Assembly (NCBI GenBank): GCA_028280205.1
Contig: JANQME010000465.1
Coordinates: forward strand, 1 to 7,078
Source: Longimicrobiales bacterium
GTDB taxonomy: Bacteria; Gemmatimonadota; Gemmatimonadetes; Longimicrobiales; Gaopeijiaceae
DNA length: 7,078 nt
Reading direction: 5' to 3'
The notes below the pieces were generated by a model that worked only from the letters and a program-made list of their open reading frames with translations, ran no database searches and was not told the origin of the DNA. Each line of letters begins with the position of its first letter. The stretch's first letter is position 1. Shown one piece after another: positions 1-5,492 of the stretch. Position numbers and translations under genes: made by a program.

Positions 1-406
1 CGGGGAGCCACTCCTCCTGGCGACCCATCGTCGCCATCAGGTGCAGGTGCCCGTAGATCTGGTACACGAGCTGTCCGTCCGTGGCGCCCAGCGGCACCCG
101 TATCGTCACGGTGTCGCTGCTGATGCGCATCCCCTCCCAGGGGAAGGACTCGTCGAGCACCGCCTGGCTGACGACCCAGAAGGACGGGTCGTTCGTGATG
201 TTCTCCTGCTCACTCGTGACCCACGCGTTCACCTCCTTCATCTCCTCGTGGTCGGCCAGGATGCGGGCGCCGGAGTGGATGATGATCGGGCGGGGCGCGG
301 GGATCTGCGGTGCCGACGCGGCGCACGCCGCCATCGACGCCACGGCGAGGGCGAGCGTCGCGGAGCGGAACCCTCCTGGGCGACGAGGGACTTTTGTTCT
401 TGACAT
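1..406 (-). CDS. Putative lipoprotein of unknown function (C-terminus beyond window)
   Basis: I read 135 codons from an ATG at 406-404 to the left edge with no stop, so the gene is truncated at its 3' end. The N-terminus looks like a bacterial lipoprotein signal: basic residues in the first 14 positions (R3, K5, R8, R9, R14), a short alanine/leucine-rich stretch at about 15-27, and a lipobox-like S-M-A-A-C ending at Cys28, followed by A/P-rich residues. Cleavage and lipidation at Cys28 are inferred. The rest of the visible part is soluble in character, with a segment IIIHSGARILADHEEMKE near 42-59 and alternating polar and hydrophobic residues after that. I recognise no domain. No strong Shine-Dalgarno sequence precedes the ATG. 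The gene is divergent from the small gene starting at 465. It could be a periplasmic or outer-membrane-attached protein; beyond that no function can be given. Confidence 0.6.
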   Translation of the reverse strand, partial: MSRTKVPRRPGGFRSATLALAVASMAACAASAPQIPAPRPIIIHSGARILADHEEMKEVNAWVTSEQENITNDPSFWVVSQAVLDESFPWEGMRISSDTVTIRVPLGATDGQLVYQIYGHLHLMATMGRQEEWLP

Positions 407-427
407 AACGAGCTTCACGCTTCGAAT
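400..427 (+). promoter_or_regulatory. Possible sigma70-type promoter for the gene at 465
   Basis: A perfect TTGACA at 400-405 is followed after 16 bp by TCGAAT (422-427), which matches the TATAAT consensus at 4 of 6 positions. The -35 box overlaps the start codon of the divergent lipoprotein gene (406-404). The short A/T-rich patch at about 425-453 stands out from the GC-rich surroundings. Expression of this promoter is inferred only, and the -10 box is weak. Confidence 0.3.
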
Positions 428-454
428 TGTGGATACCCGAAAAACAAATGTTGT

Positions 455-458
455 GAGG
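455..458 (+). promoter_or_regulatory. Shine-Dalgarno GAGG deciding the GTG start at 465
   Basis: GAGG lies 6 nt before GTG 465. The alternative ATG at 516 has no comparable purine run in front of it, so the GTG is preferred. Confidence 0.45.
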
Positions 459-464
459 TTTACG

Positions 465-1028
465 GTGCCAAGCACGCTGTCAGACGACGTGCGCGAGTTT
501 CGCGCACCCCAGACGATGACCCCGTACGAGCTCGGTGACAGCCTCGCCCGGCTTGTCTGGGAGAGCTTTTCCGACTTCGTCGCTAAGGAAGACGTCGACG
601 CTTCGGTGCCCGGCGTGGATACCCTCGATGACGACGATGGTACCGATCATCGCACAGCCGAGGAAGCGCTCATCTTCTTCATGTGGGCGCACACGCGTGG
701 CGCTCAGCTCGCCTTCCTCGGGCGCGCTCCGGACCAGCGGATCCGCCGCGGGCTGGACGCGCTGCACAGCGCAGTATTCGAGGACATGGTCGAGAACGGG
801 ACGCCGGAGACCCAGCTCCCGATCTTCGAGCAGCGCGTGAGCACCCGCTACGCGGAGTACAACCAAGCGGCATCGGAGTCCGACGACAAGCTCGGCGAGG
901 CCGTGTCGCGCCACCTCCTCGGCGGCGTCGTGCGCGAATCGACCACGCAGGCGATCCGCGAGCGGGCGGTCGCGGTGGCGAACCCGCTGCGCGACTTCTT
1001 GGAAGACGTGGAGCTCGTCGAGGCGTAG
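465..1028 (+). CDS. Hypothetical protein, acidic, probably alpha-helical (187 aa)
   Basis: The frame is open from 465 to a TAG at 1026-1028. The GTG at 465 is chosen because GAGG sits 6 nt upstream; an ATG at 516 would give a 170-residue protein. The frame stays open upstream to 81, but that part overlaps the lipoprotein gene and is not thought to be coding. The protein has no signal peptide or transmembrane segment. Visible segments are a helix-like stretch at 20-40 (YELGDSLARLVWESFSDF), an acidic linker at 52-61 with a run of four Asp, and helix-like segments at 64-87, 90-112 and 140-185. There is no Cys and no zinc or catalytic motif I recognise. It is probably cytoplasmic. It is convergent with the Paa-like operon and need not be related to it. 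That it is a real gene rests on frame length, the ribosome site and a protein-like composition. Confidence 0.6.
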   Translation: MPSTLSDDVREFRAPQTMTPYELGDSLARLVWESFSDFVAKEDVDASVPGVDTLDDDDGTDHRTAEEALIFFMWAHTRGAQLAFLGRAPDQRIRRGLDALHSAVFEDMVENGTPETQLPIFEQRVSTRYAEYNQAASESDDKLGEAVSRHLLGGVVRESTTQAIRERAVAVANPLRDFLEDVELVEA

Positions 1029-1034
1029 CGCCTC
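1020..1034. repeat. Perfect inverted repeat over two convergent stop codons
   Basis: GAGGCG (1020-1025), TAG (1026-1028) and CGCCTC (1029-1034) form a perfect 6-bp GC-rich stem with a 3-nt loop. The loop is the stop codon of the plus-strand gene, and the right arm holds two of the three bases of the minus-strand gene's TGA stop (1035-1033). It could act as a compact bidirectional terminator, but no T-run follows on either strand, so this role is inferred. Confidence 0.4.
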
Positions 1035-1275
1035 AGATTCCCCTCCACTTCATGAGCTCGAAGGGGCTCCGGCACGCCCGGCACCAGTAGGTGCTCACGG
1101 AGGCGTGCGATCCGAACGCGTTCATGATCTCGGTCTCCGTGCCGTCGCAGAACGGACACGAAGGCGCCTCCGGCAGCTCGGCCGGAGCCTCGTCCCGACG
1201 ATCGTTCGCGTCGTAGGACGACCCACGGGCTGCGGACCCCACCGCGCCGCGGAACGGCGGTCGCCGATCCGCCAC
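1033..1275 (-). CDS. Stand-alone PaaD C-terminal zinc-ribbon protein (80 aa)
   Basis: This is the last gene of the oxygenase operon. Residues 1-38 look disordered and polar. Residues 40-80 form a four-cysteine zinc ribbon: CPFC (C40, C43) and CRAC (C65, C68), with FGS at 54-56 between them, then SPFELMKW. From memory, the C-terminus of ordinary PaaD (PaaJ) proteins carries the same pattern: CPxC, an FGS(T) segment, then YxCxxCxxPF followed by a K(C/W) end. In those proteins it follows a DUF59 domain in one chain; here the DUF59 part is a separate gene at 2354-2782. The GTG start at 1275 lies 4 nt after the paaC stop with no strong Shine-Dalgarno sequence, suggesting translational coupling; a GTG at codon 12 is an alternative. 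The likely role is as the zinc-binding half of the factor needed for active PaaABC complex. A general small zinc-ribbon protein is the less likely alternative. Confidence 0.75.
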   Translation of the reverse strand: MADRRPPFRGAVGSAARGSSYDANDRRDEAPAELPEAPSCPFCDGTETEIMNAFGSHASVSTYWCRACRSPFELMKWRGI

Positions 1276-1279
1276 GGGT

Positions 1280-2062
1280 CTACTCGACGAAGAGGGCGCG
1301 GTTCAGATCGCCCCGGGCTCGGGCCACCGCCTCTTCGGCGGGCTGCCCCCCGGTCCGGCCACGCTCGACGTCCCAGTCGGCGTCCGGCTCCACCGCGTCG
1401 ACGTCCACGTCGATCTCCGCGAGGAGATCGCGGACGCCGTCACGGAACACCGTGAGCCTCTCGTCCGCGGATGCGATCACGCCCGCATCCACGAGGCGGC
1501 GGGCGGACTCGTCGTCCGCACCCGCCCACGCGAGCAGGCCGGGAAGCATCCGCTCGACGGCACGCTCCAGGAGCGGACGGGCCTCCCCTTCCGAGGCGGC
1601 GAGCCGTCGGAACCAGGCGGCCGCCAGGCTGGCGTGGAAGCGTTCCTCGGCGAGCATCTTCGGCACACGGGAGCGCGCGGTCTCGAAGGCGCCCTCGGCG
1701 AACGAACCCAGCACCGTGGCGATCGCCGCGTCGGCCAGCGCCATCATGGCGACGAGGGCGGCCCAGTCGGGTGCTTCCTCGTCGAGCGCCGCGACGGACG
1801 CGTACTCCGACGCCTGCCGGTCGTGCTCGATCGGCTCGGGATCGACGTCCAGCTCCTTGAGCATCGCGTAGAGGAGTCGGGCGTGGCCCCACTCGTCCTG
1901 CGCCATGGACGAGGTGGCGATGCCGGTCTCCACGGACGGCGCGCCGAGGAGCCAGTCCGAGTAGCGGATGCCCATGAGCCGCTTGGAGTCGGCGAGCGTG
2001 AGGACGAGTCGGATGAGCGCGGTGCGGTCTTCGGGTCCGAGGTTCTTCGGGTCGAGCGTCAT
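1280..2062 (-). CDS. paaC: PaaC-like subunit of phenylacetyl-CoA epoxidase-type oxygenase
   Basis: A ferritin-like four-helix protein of 260 residues, close to the usual PaaC length of about 250. In known systems PaaC pairs with PaaA as the structural subunit of the epoxidase that turns phenylacetyl-CoA into its ring-1,2-epoxide. Visible landmarks are RYSDWLLGAPSVE at 33-45, QDEWGHARLLY at 55-65 (E57, H60), a helix with D111, and EERFHA at 139-144 (E140, H143). E. coli PaaC, as I recall it, reads LDLLGQAR where this protein has QDEWGHAR, so it lost the Glu and His. Here D36, E57, H60, D111, E140 and H143 make a full candidate diiron set. The ATG at 2062 is fixed by GGAGG 7 nt upstream and an ATGA overlap with the paaB stop; the frame extends further upstream but only inside paaB. 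Assignment to the PaaA/PaaC family is firm. The choice of PaaC rests on size, the helix-1 motif and operon position. Confidence 0.87.
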   Translation of the reverse strand: MTLDPKNLGPEDRTALIRLVLTLADSKRLMGIRYSDWLLGAPSVETGIATSSMAQDEWGHARLLYAMLKELDVDPEPIEHDRQASEYASVAALDEEAPDWAALVAMMALADAAIATVLGSFAEGAFETARSRVPKMLAEERFHASLAAAWFRRLAASEGEARPLLERAVERMLPGLLAWAGADDESARRLVDAGVIASADERLTVFRDGVRDLLAEIDVDVDAVEPDADWDVERGRTGGQPAEEAVARARGDLNRALFVE

Positions 2063-2301
2063 CGGGCCGCCTCCCGCGCGACCGACGCGCGTCTGAGCTG
2101 AGCGAACAGGCCCTCCCCGTCGTCGACCGGGATGATCGCGGCGCGTGGTACCACACACATCTCGAACCAACTCTGCTCGTCGTACGTGGTCAGCGCGTGG
2201 ATCTTCGCTGTCTCGTCGTCGAAGGCGTCGACGTACCCGATGTGCGCGAGAGGGTCGCCGCGGTTGTTGCGAGCGAATACCTCGTAGATCGTCTCTTTCA
2301 T
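2059..2301 (-). CDS. paaB: PaaB-like subunit of phenylacetyl-CoA epoxidase-type oxygenase
   Basis: This 80-residue protein has the PaaB core: YEVFARNNRGDPLAHIGYVDA at 6-26, matching the YEVFxRxxxGxxHxHVGSxHA start of known PaaB proteins, then DETAKIHALTTY and a WFEMCVVPRAAI strand region ending near 57. It is somewhat shorter than E. coli PaaB (about 95 residues), mainly at the C-terminus. In the family PaaB has no active site; it bridges PaaA-PaaC units and is needed for the complex. The ATG at 2301 has GAGG 8 nt upstream (2310-2313 on the plus strand). Its TGA overlaps the paaC ATG by 4 bp, which implies coupled translation. A 52-bp gap containing a small hairpin separates it from the upstream paaD-type gene. 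Confidence 0.87.
   Translation of the reverse strand: MKETIYEVFARNNRGDPLAHIGYVDAFDDETAKIHALTTYDEQSWFEMCVVPRAAIIPVDDGEGLFAQLRRASVAREAAR
2070..2074 (-). promoter_or_regulatory. Shine-Dalgarno GGAGG of paaC, inside paaB
   Basis: GGAGG is 7 nt upstream of the paaC ATG (2062-2060) and lies within the last codons of paaB. It rules out the longer upstream reading of the paaC frame. Confidence 0.7.
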
Positions 2302-2330
2302 CTCGATGTCCTCGGGGCCTGGTGCCGGGC

Positions 2331-2345
2331 GTGGGTCACACCCAC
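2331..2345. repeat. Perfect hairpin in the paaD-paaB gap
   Basis: GTGGGT (2331-2336), CAC, ACCCAC (2340-2345) form a 6-bp stem with a 3-nt loop. It lies 9 nt past the paaD-type stop and 29 nt before the paaB start, on the leftward transcript. There is no U-run, so it is more likely an mRNA stability or processing structure than a terminator, if it matters at all. Confidence 0.4.
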
Positions 2346-2353
2346 CTCCTCCG

Positions 2354-2782
2354 TCACGCGCTCACGCCGAGCGCGCGGAGCTTCGCCCTGCCTTCCGGTG
2401 TGATTCGCTCGGCCGTCCACGGGGGGCTCCACACCTCTTCGATCTCGACGGCGCGGATCCACGACTCCCGCTCGAGGCGGTCCGTGACGTCCTCGCGGAT
2501 GAACTCCATGCACGGGCAGGCGGTGGCGGTGAAGGTGAGACGCACGTGTACCCGCCCCCTAACGTGCTCCACCCCGTAGATCAGGCCGAGCTCGGGGAGG
2601 CTGATCGGGATCTCCGGATCGAGCACCTCGCCGAGCGCGTCCCACGTCGCCGCGACGGGATCGTCCGGCGCCTCCGGGAGCGGGGGCGACCAGAGGTCCC
2701 GACCACCGCTCTTGTGACTCGCGAGCGCAGGGTGCAGGCCCGCGTCGAGGCCGGGCACCACGGGGAGCGGGAGGACGGTCAC
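2354..2782 (-). CDS. paaD: PaaD-type DUF59 (MIP18) protein lacking its zinc ribbon (142 aa)
   Basis: The protein has an N-terminal extension of about 45 residues of low complexity, then a DUF59/MIP18 domain at about 46-140. Hallmarks are DPEIP at 55-59, LPELGLIY at 62-69, TATACPCMEFIREDV at 85-99 (C89 and an extra C91), and WSPPWTAERITPEGRAKLRALG at 118-139. The CPxMExIRED pattern and the WT..xIxxEGRxKL tail are PaaD-like. In known PaaD proteins a CxxC zinc ribbon follows directly; here the chain stops two residues after the DUF59 end, and the ribbon is encoded at 1033-1275. PaaD is required for active epoxidase and is thought to help metal or cluster assembly, by analogy with MIP18/SufT proteins. 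The GTG start at 2782 lies one base after the paaA TGA with no clear Shine-Dalgarno sequence. Internal GTG codons near residue 8 are possible, so the N-terminus is uncertain. Confidence 0.8.
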   Translation of the reverse strand: MTVLPLPVVPGLDAGLHPALASHKSGGRDLWSPPLPEAPDDPVAATWDALGEVLDPEIPISLPELGLIYGVEHVRGRVHVRLTFTATACPCMEFIREDVTDRLERESWIRAVEIEEVWSPPWTAERITPEGRAKLRALGVSA

Positions 2783-2783
2783 G

Positions 2784-3737
2784 TCAGGCAGCCGCGCGTC
2801 CGTTCAGCCAGCGCGAGACGTCGCCCCGCGAGCGCTGCACGGACTCCACGTAGATCTCGTTCATCGGGCCGCGGCGCTTCCACCGCTCGAAGACCTGATC
2901 CCACGTGATCTCGCCGCCCTCGAAGTCCCACCGCTTCTCCTTCTCGTCGTAGTGGCAGGGGAAGGGATACTCGAGGACGTACTCGCCCGTCTCCTCGTCG
3001 AAGTGCGCCGGAGCCTCGAGGCCGAGCTCGTCGCAGAGCGGCACGGCCGACGACAACCACCGCTGGCGAAGCTGGTCGTTCGTGAGGCCCTTGAGCCGGT
3101 AGTCGAGCTGACCCGAGTGGCGCTTGCGATCGTCGGGGAGCCCGAACCACTCGATCGTCATCGGGAACATCCAGTCGACCGCGCGCTGCACCATCTCCTT
3201 CGCCTCTCCGCCGGCGGCGGCGAGCCGTCGCATCCAGACCTCACCGTGGCGGAGGTGGAACGTCTCCTCCATGTCCACCTTCACGAGCGCGCGCTTGAGC
3301 GGCGCGTACGAGGTGTTGGCGTAGACGTCGCCGAGAAGCGTGATGCCCGCCCGGTCGAAGAAGCCGTTCGCCACCACCAGCTCGGCCCAGTTGTCGAGCG
3401 GCTGGTCGAAGCCGTACGGGTGCTTGAACTCGTGTGGCTGGCGCCCGTAGACGAGATGCTCCTTCGATTCGCCGATGTCCTCGAGCAGCCGGTACGCGAT
3501 GTTCGCGTGCGCGAGCTCGTCCTGGATGATCGCGTGCGCGCTGACCTGCGTGTTGGTCGACGGAGCGTACCGGGCAGCCATCCAATACGACGGCGCGCTC
3601 ATGAGCTCGGTGTCGGCCTGGACGGTGAGCTGGACGCGCAGCGCCTTCCGGTACCCCTCGGTCATGTCCTCGGGGCCCTCGACCATGTAGCCGTCCCGGA
3701 CCTTCTGCTTGAGCTCGTCTTCGGTGAAGGGACTCAT
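2784..3737 (-). CDS. paaA: PaaA-like catalytic diiron subunit of phenylacetyl-CoA epoxidase-type oxygenase
   Basis: This 317-residue ferritin-like oxygenase subunit is near the length of E. coli PaaA (about 309). PaaA carries the diiron centre that activates O2 to epoxidise the aromatic ring of phenylacetyl-CoA. Candidate iron ligands in order are E44 (DTELMSAPSYW), E74 and H77 (QDELAHA), D128 (GFFDRAG), E158 and H161 (EETFHLRHG). The spacing between the first two Glu (30 residues) equals that in the E. coli protein as I recall it. The C-terminal segment ITWDQVFERWKRRGPMNE at 277-294 matches the family's W-x-x-F/V...GPxN region. The ATG at 3737 has GAGAGGA upstream, with GAGG 5 nt from the start. 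It heads the run paaA-paaD-paaB-paaC-zinc ribbon, 63 nt after the YitW-like gene. A related CoA-thioester substrate is possible, since no other phenylacetate genes are visible. Confidence 0.88.
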   Translation of the reverse strand: MSPFTEDELKQKVRDGYMVEGPEDMTEGYRKALRVQLTVQADTELMSAPSYWMAARYAPSTNTQVSAHAIIQDELAHANIAYRLLEDIGESKEHLVYGRQPHEFKHPYGFDQPLDNWAELVVANGFFDRAGITLLGDVYANTSYAPLKRALVKVDMEETFHLRHGEVWMRRLAAAGGEAKEMVQRAVDWMFPMTIEWFGLPDDRKRHSGQLDYRLKGLTNDQLRQRWLSSAVPLCDELGLEAPAHFDEETGEYVLEYPFPCHYDEKEKRWDFEGGEITWDQVFERWKRRGPMNEIYVESVQRSRGDVSRWLNGRAAA

Positions 3738-3754
3738 GGCTTCCTCTCGTATGA

Positions 3755-3782
3755 CACTTCCGTCACGACAGACGAAAGAGTG
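3755..3782. repeat. Imperfect inverted repeat upstream of paaA
   Basis: Arms CACTTCCGTC (3755-3764) and GACGAAAGAGTG (3771-3782) pair imperfectly: one mismatch plus a two-base bulge around a 6-nt loop. It lies in the 63-bp gap just upstream of the paaA ribosome site. It could be an operator for a TetR-type regulator such as PaaR, or an mRNA fold, but the imperfection makes chance possible. Confidence 0.22.
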
Positions 3783-3800
3783 TAATGAATGTAGCCCGGA

Positions 3801-4100
3801 TCAGAGCCCGAGCGAAGAGCGCACGAGCGGGCTGATGCGCTCGGGCGTCCACGGTGGATCGAAGGTGAGCTCCACCTCGGCGCTGTCCACGCCGTCCACG
3901 CCCTCGATCGCGGTCTTCACGTCCTCGACGATCTGCCCGGCCACCGGGCACATCGGCGAGGTGAGCGAGATCGTTGCGTCGACTTTACCCCCGTCGATCT
4001 CGATGTCGTAGATGAGCCCGAGCACTACGAGGTCGAGCCCCAGCTCGGGGTCCTTCACCTCGCGCAGCGCCTTCTTGATGTCCTTCTCCGTTGCCGCCAT
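3801..4100 (-). CDS. MIP18/DUF59 family iron-sulfur assembly factor (YitW/SufT-like, 99 aa)
   Basis: This single-domain DUF59 protein is of the length usual for YitW-type proteins. Landmarks are VKDPELGLDLVVLGLIYDIE at 15-34 (D17, P18, E19), SLTSPMCPVAGQIVEDV at 45-61 with the conserved Cys51, and LTFDPPWTPERIS at 78-90 ending the fold. Members of this family assist maturation or delivery of iron-sulfur clusters. The mechanism here is inferred. The ATG at 4100 has AGGA 8 nt upstream. It is the first gene of the likely oxygenase operon, 63 nt before paaA. It differs from the second DUF59 gene (2354-2782) in lacking the N-terminal extension and in having a CPVAG motif rather than CPCME. It may serve Fe-S or diiron assembly for the oxygenase or its missing reductase. 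It could equally be a housekeeping factor that happens to lie next to paa. Confidence 0.85.
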   Translation of the reverse strand: MAATEKDIKKALREVKDPELGLDLVVLGLIYDIEIDGGKVDATISLTSPMCPVAGQIVEDVKTAIEGVDGVDSAEVELTFDPPWTPERISPLVRSSLGL

Positions 4101-4130
4101 GTCTCCATTCCTGAATCGGTGCTGAGTTCC

Positions 4131-4154
4131 GACCGAGACGTCGGGGTCTCGATC
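4131..4154. repeat. Inverted repeat between regulator gene and oxygenase operon
   Basis: GACCGAGAC (4131-4139) and GTCTCGATC (4146-4154) pair over 9 bp with one mismatch, with loop GTCGGG. It sits 31 bp before the start of the YitW-like gene, in the 117-bp gap after the cyclic-nucleotide-binding gene. No T-run follows, so it could be a terminator stem of the upstream gene, an operator for the oxygenase operon, or neutral. No convincing -35/-10 pair was seen in the gap. Confidence 0.4.
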
Positions 4155-4217
4155 CCGGTGCTCGTGTGCTCCTGCGGGTACCCTCGGCGCGCAGGACGGT
4201 CCACCCGCGACGTCCGG

Positions 4218-5456
4218 CTACAAGGGATCGGGACCCACCGGGACCACCCGCGCGACGACGGCGGCGCTCACGTCGGATGCTTCCGCGCCGGCGCCGGCAG
4301 CCGGGTCGAGTCCCGCCAGCACGTGGGACAGCGCGTCGCGTGCCTTCACGTGACCGGTATCGGCGAGCATCCCCGCCACGGCCGACCCGGCGTCTCTCAG
4401 AGCGTCCGTCACCATGACGATCCGGTCCCGGTTGCCCAGGGTCAGGTTGCGCGACTCGTAGCTCCAGTCCGCGTCGTCGCCCAGCGGCGGCGCATGTCCG
4501 GCGAGCGCTTCCGCCGCCCCGTGCGCCCGCACGACCACTCCGGTCACCGACCCCGCCGCAGTCCACTCGGCGGCGCCGTCCGCGAGGGCTACCAAGCCGA
4601 CGAGAACCGGCCCGGACAGCCCCTCGATCCAGCCCGCACGCAGTCCGCGATTCACCTTCGAGAGGAGCGCACCCATGGAGACGTGAGGCTCCGCGGCCGC
4701 CGAGCGCAACAGCATGCGCACCGCGCCCAGTCGCTGGGCTGCGAAGATGTCGTCGCGCGCCGCCCTCGTCACGACGAACGCGGGCCGTCCGTCCGTGAGC
4801 ACGAACCAGTCCCACGCGGTGCATCCCGAGGAGCCCTGCCGGGGAGCCAGCGTCGACGCCGCGATGTCGTATCCGCTCACACGCGGAGTCACGCGCGGGA
4901 GGATGCGCGCACGCAGGAGCCGATTGAGCTCGGCCAGCGTCTCGTGCCCGGTGTCGTTGTCGGTCGATCGACGCGTCTGCTGGGTCGCGAGCCGGACCGA
5001 GGTCGCCCACAGCGCCGTCGAGAGGTTCTTGAGGAGGCGCACGGAGAGCGTATCGCCCCCGAGCATGCGGCTGAATGCCGCGCGCGAGACGGAGAGGAGG
5101 TAGGTATCCTCGATCGCGAGGGCGGAAGCGGAGCGGGGCGTCTGGTTGAGGAGCGCCATCTCGCCGAACGCCTGACCGCTCCTGAGAACCGCGAGCTTGC
5201 GGAAGCCCTCTCCCGTCGCCTTCCGGAGCTCGATCGCACCCCGGACGATCACGTAGAAGTGGTCCCCGCGCTCACCCTCCTCGAAGACGTACTCGCCACC
5301 ATCGACCCGGACGGGCTCGGAAATGCGCAGGATCTCCGAAAGATCGTGCTGCCCGAGACCCTGGAAGAGGGCGACCTCGCGGAGCTTCACGCTGATCTGC
5401 TCTCGCGTGAGCGTCACGGACGCGTCCGCGGCCGACGCGCCGGCAGTCTGATCCAT
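4218..5456 (-). CDS. Cyclic-nucleotide-binding domain fused to a degenerate SpoIIE/PP2C-like domain (412 aa)
   Basis: Residues 24-140 form a Crp-type cNMP-binding fold: LREVALFQGLGQHDLSEI at 25-42, then the phosphate-binding cassette FGEMALLNQTPRSASALA at 97-114 with G98, E99, R108 and S109 all present. Residues 175-405 resemble the RsbU/SpoIIE serine phosphatase domain: ILPRVTPRVSGYDIAA at 185-200, AGHAPPLG at 319-326, LGNRDRIVMVTDALRDA at 340-356, and SDVSAAVVARV at 394-404. The expected VGGDxYD metal motif reads SSGCTAWDWF (209-218), and the GDvxGHG motif is replaced by VTRAARDD (229-236). Only D351 and D395 clearly keep acidic positions, so it is probably inactive as a phosphatase. There is no HTH domain, so it is not a DNA-binding Crp regulator. 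It may switch a partner in response to cAMP or cGMP, as pseudophosphatases do. The ATG at 5456 has AGGAG about 12 nt upstream, a longish spacing. It is divergent from the hydrolase gene. Confidence 0.8.
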   Translation of the reverse strand: MDQTAGASAADASVTLTREQISVKLREVALFQGLGQHDLSEILRISEPVRVDGGEYVFEEGERGDHFYVIVRGAIELRKATGEGFRKLAVLRSGQAFGEMALLNQTPRSASALAIEDTYLLSVSRAAFSRMLGGDTLSVRLLKNLSTALWATSVRLATQQTRRSTDNDTGHETLAELNRLLRARILPRVTPRVSGYDIAASTLAPRQGSSGCTAWDWFVLTDGRPAFVVTRAARDDIFAAQRLGAVRMLLRSAAAEPHVSMGALLSKVNRGLRAGWIEGLSGPVLVGLVALADGAAEWTAAGSVTGVVVRAHGAAEALAGHAPPLGDDADWSYESRNLTLGNRDRIVMVTDALRDAGSAVAGMLADTGHVKARDALSHVLAGLDPAAGAGAEASDVSAAVVARVVPVGPDPL

Positions 5457-5492
5457 GCGTGGGGAGCTCTCCTGAACGATCCACTCGCAGCG

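Noticed and set aside
1452..1871. Long plus-strand open frames opposite paaC
   Set aside because: The minus strand there encodes a clear PaaC with intact helices and motifs. The plus-strand translations are Ser/Arg/Ala-rich shadows typical of GC-rich DNA.
1280..2170. Longer paaC start giving 296 residues
   Set aside because: The extra 36 residues lie inside paaB, show no family similarity, and a GGAGG site marks the ATG at 2062.
3755..3782. Inverted repeat before paaA as a PaaR/TetR operator
   Set aside because: The arms have a mismatch and a bulge, and I cannot match them to a known operator with confidence. It is kept only as a low-confidence repeat.
2952..3785. 277-codon plus-strand open frame opposite paaA
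   Set aside because: Leu/Val/Arg-rich mirror of paaA codons; paaA shows all expected ligands on the other strand.
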